Part shown: piece after piece, positions 8,201 through 15,536 of the stretch | Numbering within the stretch: the stretch's first letter is position 1 | How the letters are laid out: each line of letters begins with the position of its first letter | Source of the DNA: an uncultured Chthonomonas sp. | GTDB taxonomy: Bacteria > Armatimonadota > Chthonomonadetes > Chthonomonadales > CAJBBX01 | Length of the DNA stretch: 36,950 nt | Assembly (NCBI GenBank): GCA_903885605.1 | Contig: CAISJD010000164.1 | Location: 1 to 36,950 of the forward strand | Direction of reading: 5' to 3' | Notes under the pieces: model-generated | The model's input: only the letters and a program-made list of their open reading frames with translations | What the model was told of the DNA's origin: nothing | Databases searched by the model: none | Translations under genes and position numbers: made by a program

Positions 8201-8258
8201 CGGCATGGAGCCTCGGCCGCAGTCGGCGCGCCGGCGGGCTCCAGAAGCTCCCCGCAGG

Positions 8259-8264
8259 TATACT
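8259..8264 (+). promoter_or_regulatory. Possible -10 element for the ubiD-mqnA operon
   Basis: TATACT lies 44 bases before the UbiD ATG. The same hexamer is the -10 of the strong cold-shock promoter in this window, but here no recognisable -35 lies at 16-18 bp, so the call is weak. Confidence 0.3.
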
Positions 8265-8307
8265 CGGCAGGCGCCTGGGCCCGATCCCGGCGCGTACAGG
8301 GAAGAGC

Positions 8308-9774
8308 ATGGCTTACCAGGATTTTCAGGCATTCCTGCGCGATCTAGAGGCACACGGCGAGCTGGTTCGCATCTCCGCGCCGGTGAGCCCCTACCTGGAG
8401 ATCGCCGAAGTCGCAGACCGCGTCATGAAGTCTCCCGGCGGCGGCAAGGCGCTCCTGTTCGAGCAACCCGCGGGCTACGGCATGCCGGTGGCGATCAATA
8501 CCATGGGCTCCCGCAGACGCATTTCCATGGCGTTGGGCGTCGGCGACATCGAAGACCTTGCCGCGGAGATCGCCGACCTGGCCAAGCCCGAGATCCCCAC
8601 AGGCTGGCGCGAGCGTCTACGGTTGCTGCCGAAGCTGCAGCGGCTGGCGGCGGTGCCGCCCCGGACGGTGAGTTCGGCGCCCTGCCAGGAGGTCGTCCTG
8701 CAAGGCCCAGACGTGGACCTGACGCGCCTGCCGATCCTCACCTGCTGGCCGCAGGACGGCGGGCCGTTCGTCACGCTGCCGCTGGTCTTCACGCACGATC
8801 CCGCCACGGGCAAGCGCAACGTGGGCATGTACCGCATGCAGGTCTACGACCGCCACACGACAGGCATGCACTGGCAGCTCCACAAGTCCGGCGCGGAGCA
8901 CCATCGGCAGTCGCGTCAGGCCGGCAGGCGCATCGAGATCGCCGTGGCGCTGGGCGGCGACCCCGCCTGCACCTTCGCCGCCATCGCTCCGCTGCCGCCG
9001 GGCATCGACGAGATGCTGTTTGCCGGTTTCGTTCGGCGGAAGCCTGTGGAGATGGTGCGCTGCAAGTCGGTCGATCTCTCGGTGCCCGCCGAGGCCGAGA
9101 TGGTGCTCGAGGGCTACGTCGACCCTGACGAGACGCGGCCGGAAGGCCCCTTCGGCGACCACACCGGCTTCTACACGCCGATCGAGGACTACCCCGTCTT
9201 CCACGTTACGACCCTCACGCGGCGTCGCAGCCCGGTCTATCCCGCTACCATCGTAGGCCGTCCGCCCATGGAGGACGGATGGATGGGAAAGGCGGTGGAG
9301 CGGGTCTTCCTGCCGCTCATCAAGCTCGTGGCCCCGGATATCGTCGATATGCACCTGCCGGTCCACGGCTGCTTCCACAACGTGGCCCTGGTCTCCATCC
9401 GCAAGCGGTACCCCGGCCACGCATTCAAGGTAATGAACACGCTCTGGGGCCTGGGGCAACTGATGTTCACCAAGGTCATCCTCGTGTTCGACGATGACGT
9501 CGACGTCCAGAACCTGGACGAAGCCCTGTGGCGGTTCGCCAACAACATCGATCCCGAGCGCGACATGCAGGTGACGCGCGGCCCGATCGATGTGCTCGAC
9601 CACGCCTCCAGGCAGGTGGGCTACGGCTCGAAGATCGGCTTCGACTGCACCAGGAAGCTCGCCGCCGAAGGCTACGGGCGCGTCTGGCCCGAGGCCATCG
9701 CCATGTCTGCCGAGGTTCGAAGCAGGATCGATGATCTCTGGCCGTCGCTGGGACTGGACGCGGGCGGCCGGTGA
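8308..9774 (+). CDS. UbiD-family prenylated-FMN-dependent decarboxylase (menaquinone branch, MqnL-like)
   Basis: 488 residues. UbiD enzymes decarboxylate aromatic or unsaturated acids using prenylated FMN made by UbiX. Family signatures are EGPFGDHTGFYTP (with the conserved Glu), IVGRPPMEDGWMGKA, DIVDMHLPVHGCFHNVALVSI and a C-terminal FDCTRKL. The start is ATG at 8308 with GGAAGAG just upstream; the frame is open further left but the family begins at MAYQDFQAFLRDLE. Genes downstream encode UbiX, UbiA and MqnA, so the likely substrate is a naphthoate such as 1,4-dihydroxy-6-naphthoate after prenylation in the futalosine pathway. This role rests on context; the fold assignment does not. Confidence 0.92.
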   Translation: MAYQDFQAFLRDLEAHGELVRISAPVSPYLEIAEVADRVMKSPGGGKALLFEQPAGYGMPVAINTMGSRRRISMALGVGDIEDLAAEIADLAKPEIPTGWRERLRLLPKLQRLAAVPPRTVSSAPCQEVVLQGPDVDLTRLPILTCWPQDGGPFVTLPLVFTHDPATGKRNVGMYRMQVYDRHTTGMHWQLHKSGAEHHRQSRQAGRRIEIAVALGGDPACTFAAIAPLPPGIDEMLFAGFVRRKPVEMVRCKSVDLSVPAEAEMVLEGYVDPDETRPEGPFGDHTGFYTPIEDYPVFHVTTLTRRRSPVYPATIVGRPPMEDGWMGKAVERVFLPLIKLVAPDIVDMHLPVHGCFHNVALVSIRKRYPGHAFKVMNTLWGLGQLMFTKVILVFDDDVDVQNLDEALWRFANNIDPERDMQVTRGPIDVLDHASRQVGYGSKIGFDCTRKLAAEGYGRVWPEAIAMSAEVRSRIDDLWPSLGLDAGGR

Positions 9775-10481
9775 TGGCGTGGCATGGGCTCTGGGAGGCT
9801 TTGGTGAGTTGGGACCGGCGAACCATGCTGGAGATCGCCGCGACCTGCCGCACGCCGTTCCTGGACCGCCTGATGCCGCATATCACGGACCTTGGCCTGG
9901 GGCACGTGCAGGCCATGGCGATGCTTGCCGTTGCCGCCCTCCTCTCGTGCCGTTCGGACGGCGAGGGCCGTCAGTGGCGACGGCCTACAGCCGCCGCCAT
10001 GCGCGCCCAGTTTCGGTGGCTCGGCCCCATGCTGCTTGCGACGGTCCTGGCGGGCATCATCGCCCCGGTTGCCAAAGAGGCCATCGCCTCGGTGTCGCCG
10101 CGGACGAGGCCGGTCTGGTTCTACACGCTGGAGCACAGGCAGGGCAGGCACATGGACACGCGTCTTGGCGGCGTGCCCGGACGCAGGCCCTTGCGCGCCA
10201 ACGGCTTCCCATCGGGCCATACTGCCACCTCGTTCGCGGTCGGCACGGTGGCTGTCCTGGTCAGCGGCCGTCGGCGCCAGGCATGGACCGCCGCAGTGGC
10301 CCTTCTTGCGGCAGGCCTCATTGGCTTCTCCCGCGTCTACATGGCCGACCATTGGCCGCTCGACGTGCTGGGCGGCACCCTGGTGGGACTCCTCTGCGGG
10401 TTCGCCGCCATGGCGATGGCGCGTGGCGGCCACCCGTTCGCCGACATGCGAGAGGCTCCCGCTGAGGGGGCGCACGCATGA
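9774..10481 (+). CDS. PAP2-family membrane phosphatase
   Basis: About 235 residues with 5-6 membrane segments. The type 2 phosphatidic-acid-phosphatase triad is visible: a K...RP motif (KEAIASVSPRTRP, with wider spacing than the classical KX6RP), PSGHT, and SRVYMADHWPLD (SRX5HX3D). Relatives dephosphorylate undecaprenyl diphosphate, phosphatidate or other isoprenyl phosphates at the membrane. The ATG overlaps the UbiD stop in TGATG; a GTG three bases earlier is also possible. It overlaps ubiX by ATGA. Its place between UbiD and UbiX is unusual and suggests an isoprenoid diphosphate substrate linked to prenyl-FMN or menaquinone synthesis, though an undecaprenyl-PP phosphatase role is equally open. 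Confidence 0.88.
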   Translation: MAWHGLWEALVSWDRRTMLEIAATCRTPFLDRLMPHITDLGLGHVQAMAMLAVAALLSCRSDGEGRQWRRPTAAAMRAQFRWLGPMLLATVLAGIIAPVAKEAIASVSPRTRPVWFYTLEHRQGRHMDTRLGGVPGRRPLRANGFPSGHTATSFAVGTVAVLVSGRRRQAWTAAVALLAAGLIGFSRVYMADHWPLDVLGGTLVGLLCGFAAMAMARGGHPFADMREAPAEGAHA

Positions 10482-11080
10482 GGACCGGCAGGTTGGTGGT
10501 AGCGATCACCGGGGCCAGCGGGACCGTCTACGCGGCCCGTTTCCTCCGCATGGCCGTTCCCGCGTTTGACGAGATATTCCTCGCCTACTCGCATCAGGCG
10601 CTGGAGGTGGCCGAACTGGAACTCGGCCTGCCCGGTTTCGCCGCCGATCCCGACCCAGCCCGTCTGGCCGGCCTCCCCTGCCCAAACGTCCGCGTGATGG
10701 ATCCGCGCAGCTACTTCCACCCTCCGGCCAGCGGATCGTTCACGCATGACGGCATGGTCATCATCCCGTGCTCCATGGGCACTGCCGGCCGGATCGCCGC
10801 GGGCATCTCGGACAACCTCGTGGCGCGCGCCGCCGATGTCTGCCTCAAGGAGCGCCGTCCGCTGGTGCTCGTGGTGCGAGAGACGCCGCTGAGCCTGGTC
10901 CACCTGCGCAACCTGACCGCGCTGACCGAGGCGGGCGCGGTGGTCTTGCCGGCGTCGCCGTCTTTCTACAACAAGCCGCAAGGGATCGACGATCTGGCGG
11001 ACACAGTGGCGGCACGGGCGATGCATCAGGTCGGCTTTACCCCGGCGGTCGTTCCGCCCTGGCAATACGCGACGCCATGA
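10478..11080 (+). CDS. UbiX-family flavin prenyltransferase (MqnM-like)
   Basis: 200 residues, the normal length for UbiX. It joins dimethylallyl monophosphate to FMN to make the prenyl-FMN cofactor of UbiD. Seen motifs: N-terminal VVAITGASG (FMN phosphate binding), IIPCSMGTAGRIAAGISDNL, RPLVLVVRETPLS and the C-terminal SFYNKP motif with the phosphate-binding Tyr/Lys region. The ATG overlaps the PAP2 stop by 4 bp and the stop overlaps the UbiA start by 4 bp (ATGA), so translation is coupled across PAP2-UbiX-UbiA. It most likely serves the UbiD encoded two genes upstream. Confidence 0.94.
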   Translation: MRTGRLVVAITGASGTVYAARFLRMAVPAFDEIFLAYSHQALEVAELELGLPGFAADPDPARLAGLPCPNVRVMDPRSYFHPPASGSFTHDGMVIIPCSMGTAGRIAAGISDNLVARAADVCLKERRPLVLVVRETPLSLVHLRNLTALTEAGAVVLPASPSFYNKPQGIDDLADTVAARAMHQVGFTPAVVPPWQYATP

Positions 11081-11955
11081 GCCGCGTCCTCCGCAGGATC
11101 GGCGACTACAGCGAGTTGGTGAAGTTCGAGCACACCGTGTTCGCGCTACCGTTCGCTGTCATGGGCGCCGTCCTCGCGACGCGGTACCAGGGCTTGGCGT
11201 GGCCCTCGCTTCGCTCCACGGCCTGGGTGCTGGTTGCCATGGTGTGCGCGCGCACGGCCGCCATGGCCTTCAACCGGCTGATCGACGCGGACATCGACGG
11301 CCGTAACCCTCGGACCGCTATGCGGGCCATTCCAGCGGGCCTGATCAACCGCAAGGCGGCCGCTACACTGACCCTGACAGCATGCGCCGGGTTGGTGGTC
11401 TCCGCTGCCATGCTGGGTCCACTCTGCCTGGCGCTGTCGCCCGTCGCGCTGGCGGCGGTGCTCTCTTACTCGCTCTCCAAGCGGTTCACCTCATGGTCGC
11501 ACCTCTGGCTAGGCGCGGCCATCGGCATCGCTCCGACAGGTGCGTGGCTGGCCCTGGGCGGCCCATGGCATCCGGCGCCGCTGATGCTGTCGGTGGCGGT
11601 GGCGCTCTGGGTGGGTGGGTTCGATGTCCTCTACTCCTTGCAGGATGAGGGTTTCGACCGGCGGGAGGGCCTCCACTCAGCGCCGGTGCGCCTGGGCGCC
11701 GCCAGGGCCATGGCCGTCTCCAGCCTGATGCATGTCGGCGCGGTGGCCTTCCTGCTCGGGGTCTACGCGACGCTTCACCTGGGACCTCTCTACCTTGCCG
11801 GGGTCTGCGTCTCCGCAGCCTTGCTGGCCTATGAGCACAGCATCGTGCGGCCCAACGACCTGTCGCGCCTGAATATGGCCTTCTTCGCAGTGAACGGGTG
11901 GCTCAGCGTCACCCTCTGCCTGCTGACCGTCCTTGATGGAGCGGTCCGCCGATGA
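11077..11955 (+). CDS. UbiA-family prenyltransferase (MqnP-like)
   Basis: 292 residues with about 8-9 membrane helices. It attaches a polyprenyl chain to an aromatic acid at the membrane. Both Asp-rich motifs are present: NRLIDADIDGRNPRT (66-80) and DVLYSLQDEGFDRREG (about 183-198), which hold Mg-diphosphate. This variety (menaquinone-type, UbiA-like putative prenyltransferase) occurs with MqnA in futalosine-pathway genomes. The ATG at 11077 overlaps ubiX by 4 bp; longer upstream extensions of the frame cover UbiX and are not real. The stop overlaps mqnA by ATGA. Confidence 0.93.
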   Translation: MSRVLRRIGDYSELVKFEHTVFALPFAVMGAVLATRYQGLAWPSLRSTAWVLVAMVCARTAAMAFNRLIDADIDGRNPRTAMRAIPAGLINRKAAATLTLTACAGLVVSAAMLGPLCLALSPVALAAVLSYSLSKRFTSWSHLWLGAAIGIAPTGAWLALGGPWHPAPLMLSVAVALWVGGFDVLYSLQDEGFDRREGLHSAPVRLGAARAMAVSSLMHVGAVAFLLGVYATLHLGPLYLAGVCVSAALLAYEHSIVRPNDLSRLNMAFFAVNGWLSVTLCLLTVLDGAVRR

Positions 11956-12776
11956 AGCCGCTGCGGCTCGGATCGGTGCCCTACGTGAACGCAGCGCCGT
12001 TGACCAGCTGGCTCCATGAGGCGGAGTGCCCGTATGGGTTCAGCATTCGCTACGAGCCGCCCAGCCGCCTCGCCTCGCTGCTCGACGAGGGCGCCCTCGA
12101 CCTGGCGCTGGTCTCCAGCATCGAGCTCGCTCGCCGCTCCGATCTGCGCTACATGCCCGGGCCCGTCATTGCATCCGAGGGCCCTGTGCTCACGGTGCGT
12201 GTGCTCTGTCGGCAATCGCCGCATGAGGTGCGTAAGCTGGCGGCTGACACCTCCTCGCTCACTTCGGTGGCCCTGGCGCGCATCTGGTGGCGGGAGACCT
12301 ACGGCTACGAGCCCGATATCCGCCCCATGGCTCCCGACGTGCCGCACATGATGGAGGAGGCCGACGCCGCGCTCATCATCGGTGCACTGGAGGCGGAGCC
12401 TCCGCTGGGCCTGAGGGTTGTCGACCTCGGCGCGGCCTGGTTCGAGATGACGGGACTGCCCTTCGTCTATGCCGCCTGGATCGGGCGTAGCGATCTCGAC
12501 TGGCGCCCTGCCGCCGCGCTCCTGAATGAGGCCCTCGACCAAGGCATGGCGCAGGCCGATGCCCTGGCCGGCTGTTGGGCGCGAGCGCTGGGCCAGCCGA
12601 CAGAGCTGGTGCGCCGGTACTTCACCCAGACCATGCGTTACCGCCTGACACCTCGGGCAGAAGCCGGCCTGCGGCTGTTCGCGGTGAAGTGCGGTGAGCA
12701 CGGTATCCTCACCGAGCGCCACACGCCGCGGCCCTACGGATGTGCTGATCGCGATGAGGAGGGCTCCTATGAGTGA
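11952..12776 (+). CDS. mqnA: MqnA-family chorismate dehydratase (futalosine menaquinone pathway)
   Basis: 274 residues, normal for the family. MqnA dehydrates chorismate to 3-[(1-carboxyvinyl)oxy]benzoate, the first committed step of menaquinone synthesis by the futalosine route. The fold is that of a periplasmic-binding-like protein. Visible marks are LGSVPYVNAAPLT at the N-terminus, PPSRLASLLDEGALDLALVS, and a middle DAALIIGALEA segment with GLPFVYAAWI. Length and the N-terminal NAAPL motif favour MqnA over MqnD. The start ATG overlaps ubiA, with GGAG upstream. Its neighbours (UbiD, UbiX, UbiA) supply late pathway steps; MqnB, C, D and E are not in this window. Confidence 0.92.
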   Translation: MKPLRLGSVPYVNAAPLTSWLHEAECPYGFSIRYEPPSRLASLLDEGALDLALVSSIELARRSDLRYMPGPVIASEGPVLTVRVLCRQSPHEVRKLAADTSSLTSVALARIWWRETYGYEPDIRPMAPDVPHMMEEADAALIIGALEAEPPLGLRVVDLGAAWFEMTGLPFVYAAWIGRSDLDWRPAAALLNEALDQGMAQADALAGCWARALGQPTELVRRYFTQTMRYRLTPRAEAGLRLFAVKCGEHGILTERHTPRPYGCADRDEEGSYE

Positions 12777-13950
12777 GACATGGCTGAGCCGGGCTGCTGC
12801 TGTCGAGGCGCGGACGCGCGACCTGCGCCACCGCATCCATGCCAACCCTGAGCTGAGTGGACAGGAGCGCGAGACCGCCGCACTGGTCGCCGAGACGCTC
12901 ATGTCGCTCGGCCTGGCCCCGAGGACCGGCGTGGGCGGACATGGGGTCGTGTGCGACATCGCCGGCGGGACCCCGGGGCCCATGGTGGCCTTGCGCGCGG
13001 ACATGGACGCCTTGCCGATACAGGAGGAGACCGGCCTGCCCTACGCGTCGGAGCGGCCGGGCGTGATGCACGCGTGCGGACACGACGGCCACACGGCCAT
13101 GCTGCTCGGTCTCGCTCTTGTTCTGGCCGCGGCGCGAGATCGGCTCCGCGGCACGGTGCGCCTCATCTTCCAGCCCGCCGAGGAGACCGTCGCAGGCGCC
13201 GCCGCCATGTGCGCTGAAGGATGCATGGATGGCGTATCGGCGGTGTTCGCGCTCCATGCTTGGCCCGGGGTGGGTGTGGGGGTCATCGCCACCAAGCCCG
13301 GCCCCGTGATGGCCTCCACCGATACCTTCGAGATCGTCATCCAGGGCAGCGGCGCGCACGGGGCCTACCCTCATCTCTCGCGGGACCCGATCGCCATCGG
13401 GGCCCTGGTCGTGACGGCGGCGCAGCAGATCGTCGCGCGGCGGATCGATCCGCTGGAGCCCGCCGTCATCACCTTCGGCACCTTCCACGCGGGCACGGCC
13501 ACCAACATCATCCCGGCCGGCGCCACTCTGACAGGCACCATGAGGGCCCTGTCGGCCTCGGTTCGTGCGCTCCTGCCCCGGGCCCTGGAGGAGACCGCCC
13601 GCGGCGTCTGCGCTTCGCAGGGGGCGACCTGCTCCTGCACGATCAGCACGGGCGTAGACCCCGTGGTGAACGACCCGGCCTGGACCGCCCTGGCCATCGA
13701 CGCGGCGCGCGTCGAGCTGGACGCCGGATCCGTCGCGGAGTTGCACACGCCCTCCATGGGCGCCGAGGACTTCGGGGTCTACCTGCGCCACGCGCCGGGC
13801 GCATTCCTGCGGCTGGGCATCGGCGACAAGGCCGTGGGCCACGACTGCAGGTACGACTTCAACGACGCCGCGATCGTCCGCGGCATCACCTGCATGGCGG
13901 CGATAGCCGAGGAGGCCCTGGGTGCGGCTGCAAGGCTTTCTGCCCCGTAG
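12769..13950 (+). CDS. M20 family amidohydrolase/carboxypeptidase
   Basis: 393 residues, typical for the IAA-amino-acid-hydrolase/hippurate-hydrolase group. Metal and catalytic residues lie in ALRADMDALPI, MHACGHDGHTAMLLG, FQPAEET, a dimerisation-domain segment (GSGAHGAYPHLSRDP) and MGAEDFG. These enzymes cleave N-acyl amino acids or dipeptide-like amides using two metal ions. The ATG at 12769 has a GAGGAGG ribosome site and overlaps mqnA by 8 bp, so it is probably co-translated with it. No M20 enzyme is a known step of the futalosine pathway, so it may be a passenger or may remove an N-acyl group. The substrate is unknown. Confidence 0.9.
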   Translation: MSETWLSRAAAVEARTRDLRHRIHANPELSGQERETAALVAETLMSLGLAPRTGVGGHGVVCDIAGGTPGPMVALRADMDALPIQEETGLPYASERPGVMHACGHDGHTAMLLGLALVLAAARDRLRGTVRLIFQPAEETVAGAAAMCAEGCMDGVSAVFALHAWPGVGVGVIATKPGPVMASTDTFEIVIQGSGAHGAYPHLSRDPIAIGALVVTAAQQIVARRIDPLEPAVITFGTFHAGTATNIIPAGATLTGTMRALSASVRALLPRALEETARGVCASQGATCSCTISTGVDPVVNDPAWTALAIDAARVELDAGSVAELHTPSMGAEDFGVYLRHAPGAFLRLGIGDKAVGHDCRYDFNDAAIVRGITCMAAIAEEALGAAARLSAP

Positions 13951-13961
13951 AGCGTCTCACA

Positions 13962-13990
13962 TTGACAGGTATGTAGCCCAGTGATATACT
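13962..13990 (+). promoter_or_regulatory. Strong sigma-70-type promoter of the cold-shock gene
   Basis: TTGACA at 13962-13967 (perfect -35), a 17-bp spacer, and TATACT at 13985-13990 (-10, five of six). A TG two bases before the -10 makes it also an extended -10. The predicted start is near 13997, leaving about 49 nt of leader before ATG 14046, with an AAGGGGG ribosome site at 14029-14035. This is the clearest promoter in the window. Confidence 0.85.
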
Positions 13991-14045
13991 GCATTCACGG
14001 GCGGCCCTCAGCAGGCAGGGCCGGCGCTAAGGGGGTTCCTCAGTA

Positions 14046-14246
14046 ATGCCGACCGGGAAAGTGAAGTGGTTCAACGACGCCAAGGGGTATGGCTTCATCG
14101 AGACTGCTGACGGTAAGGACATCTTCGTACACTACTCGGCCATCCAGATGGACGGCTACAAGAGCCTCGCCGAAGGGCAGGCAGTAGCGTTTGACATCGT
14201 GGACGGCGCCAAGGGGCCGCAGGCCGCGAACGTTACGCACGGATAG
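14046..14246 (+). CDS. Cold-shock domain protein (Csp)
   Basis: 66 residues, one complete cold-shock domain. The RNP1 motif KGYGFI and RNP2 motif DIFVHYSAI are intact, after the classic GKVKWFN start. It binds single-stranded RNA/DNA and acts as an RNA chaperone. It stands alone with its own near-consensus promoter and a hairpin terminator behind it, so it is monocistronic and likely highly expressed. The ribosome site AAGGGGG lies 10 bases before the ATG. Whether it is cold-induced or constitutive cannot be told. Confidence 0.97.
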   Translation: MPTGKVKWFNDAKGYGFIETADGKDIFVHYSAIQMDGYKSLAEGQAVAFDIVDGAKGPQAANVTHG

Positions 14247-14331
14247 GCCGCACCACAAGGCGGCTCGGCCATGTCTCCGTGGGGATCGCCCGACGGCATG
14301 GTGGAGCCTCTGATGGATGCGTAGGTGTTGG

Positions 14332-14372
14332 AAGCCCCTGACAACGGTACGGTTCCGATGCCGGGGGCTTTT
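14332..14372 (+). terminator. Rho-independent-type terminator after the cold-shock gene
   Basis: Left arm AAGCCCC (14332-14338) pairs with GGGGCTT (14364-14370), followed by TT. The 25-nt loop is long but can form an inner stem. Immediately downstream a second GC-rich hairpin (GCCGGC...GCCGGC, about 14380-14398) lies just before the end of the convergent J-domain gene and may serve that gene. Confidence 0.55.
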
Positions 14373-14401
14373 GGTCGTGCCGGCGCTGGGGCCGGCGTCC
14401 T

Positions 14402-15529
14402 TCAGCGCACCGCCGTCGCGGCCGACCAACCCAGCACGAAGCCGAGGAAGGTGAAGTTCGCGCCGAACACCAGCAGTGGCGCCAGGCTACCGACACAGAG
14501 CAGCGCCACGACGACAGACAACGCCAGCGAAGCGCCGAATGCCAGCAGGACAGATAGCGAAACGCGGTCCTGGCGTGCGGCGATGACCAGGTAGACGATG
14601 AAGCTGGCGTAGAAGCACATCATCGCGAAGCCCACCAGGATGATGCCGAGCGGCACGGTACTGGTGCCGCTACGTCCCGACGCCGTGAAGAGTAGCTCCT
14701 CGCGGGCCGACGCGAGATACCCCGAAAGGGACAGCGACGCCCCTACGATCAGGCCTGCGGCCGCCAGGACGATGCCGGTCGTGGCGGGCCACGCGACGAA
14801 GAACATCTCCGGCGCCACCGGCTCTGTCGGCGCGACCAGGGCGAAGAGCAGGCCCAGCAGGAGCGGGAGGCTCACCAGTACCGCCACAGGCCTGGCTCGG
14901 CGCCGCCGGTGGTGGCGCGCCGTGGTCGACGCGTCCACGCTCATCAGGCTGTCGAACTTGGCCCGCAGTGTGGCGCTCCGTGGGTCGATCTGGATCCCGT
15001 AGGTGTACATGCCGAGGGCTTCGTTGCGTCTGCCGCAGGCCCGGTGGATATCCCCCATCAGCTCATACGCCGGAGCATAGCTGCGCGCGACCGCAATGGC
15101 CTTGCGGCACTCCTGCTCCGCCTCGCGGAACTGCATCTTGCCGAAGTGCGTGCGTGCGCGGTCCAGCAACCCCAGCGCGGCGAAGCCCGGCCCGGAGTTC
15201 GCGCCGCCCTGCTGCGCTGATGGACGGCCAGGCCCGCCGGAAGGCGATGCGCCACGGGGCGTCTGGGTTGCCGCGGGCTTGGGCTCCGGCCGTCTGGCGG
15301 CCCTCCGGGATCGAAGCTCGTAGTCATAGGCCGTGCGTCTGCCGCTGTCCGAGAGGACCCTATGCGCCTCGTTGATGTCCTTGAAGCGTGACGAGGCTCC
15401 CGGCGACTTGTCGATATCGGGATGATGGCGGCGTGCCAACTCCCGGAACCTGCTTCGGACCTCTTCGGGCGAGGCGGTCTCTGGAAGACCGAGCGTCTCA
15501 TAGTGGGTTCTGGAGCCGGCCGGCGTCAT
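14402..15529 (-). CDS. J-domain protein with helical-repeat linker and C-terminal membrane domain
   Basis: 375 residues. Residues 9-69 form a DnaJ J-domain with the HPD motif intact (36-38), which stimulates DnaK ATPase. A Pro/Ala/Gly-rich linker follows (75-115), then a TPR-like segment at about 116-185 (FGKMQFREAEQECRKAIAVA and GDIHRACGRRNEALGMYTYG). The C-terminal 160 residues hold 5 or so hydrophobic segments starting after an Arg-rich stretch (RHHRRRRARP), so the J-domain is predicted cytoplasmic and tethered to the membrane. It lacks the Gly/Phe region, zinc fingers and CTD of true DnaJ. The gene is 7 bp downstream of the GspF-like gene and probably co-transcribed with it. Client unknown. 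Confidence 0.85.
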   Translation of the reverse strand: MTPAGSRTHYETLGLPETASPEEVRSRFRELARRHHPDIDKSPGASSRFKDINEAHRVLSDSGRRTAYDYELRSRRAARRPEPKPAATQTPRGASPSGGPGRPSAQQGGANSGPGFAALGLLDRARTHFGKMQFREAEQECRKAIAVARSYAPAYELMGDIHRACGRRNEALGMYTYGIQIDPRSATLRAKFDSLMSVDASTTARHHRRRRARPVAVLVSLPLLLGLLFALVAPTEPVAPEMFFVAWPATTGIVLAAAGLIVGASLSLSGYLASAREELLFTASGRSGTSTVPLGIILVGFAMMCFYASFIVYLVIAARQDRVSLSVLLAFGASLALSVVVALLCVGSLAPLLVFGANFTFLGFVLGWSAATAVR

Positions 15530-15536
15530 GCTTTCC

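Noticed and set aside
11829..13004. Minus-strand open frame opposite mqnA
   Set aside because: Low-complexity translation with no motif; mqnA and the M20 gene are clear on the plus strand.
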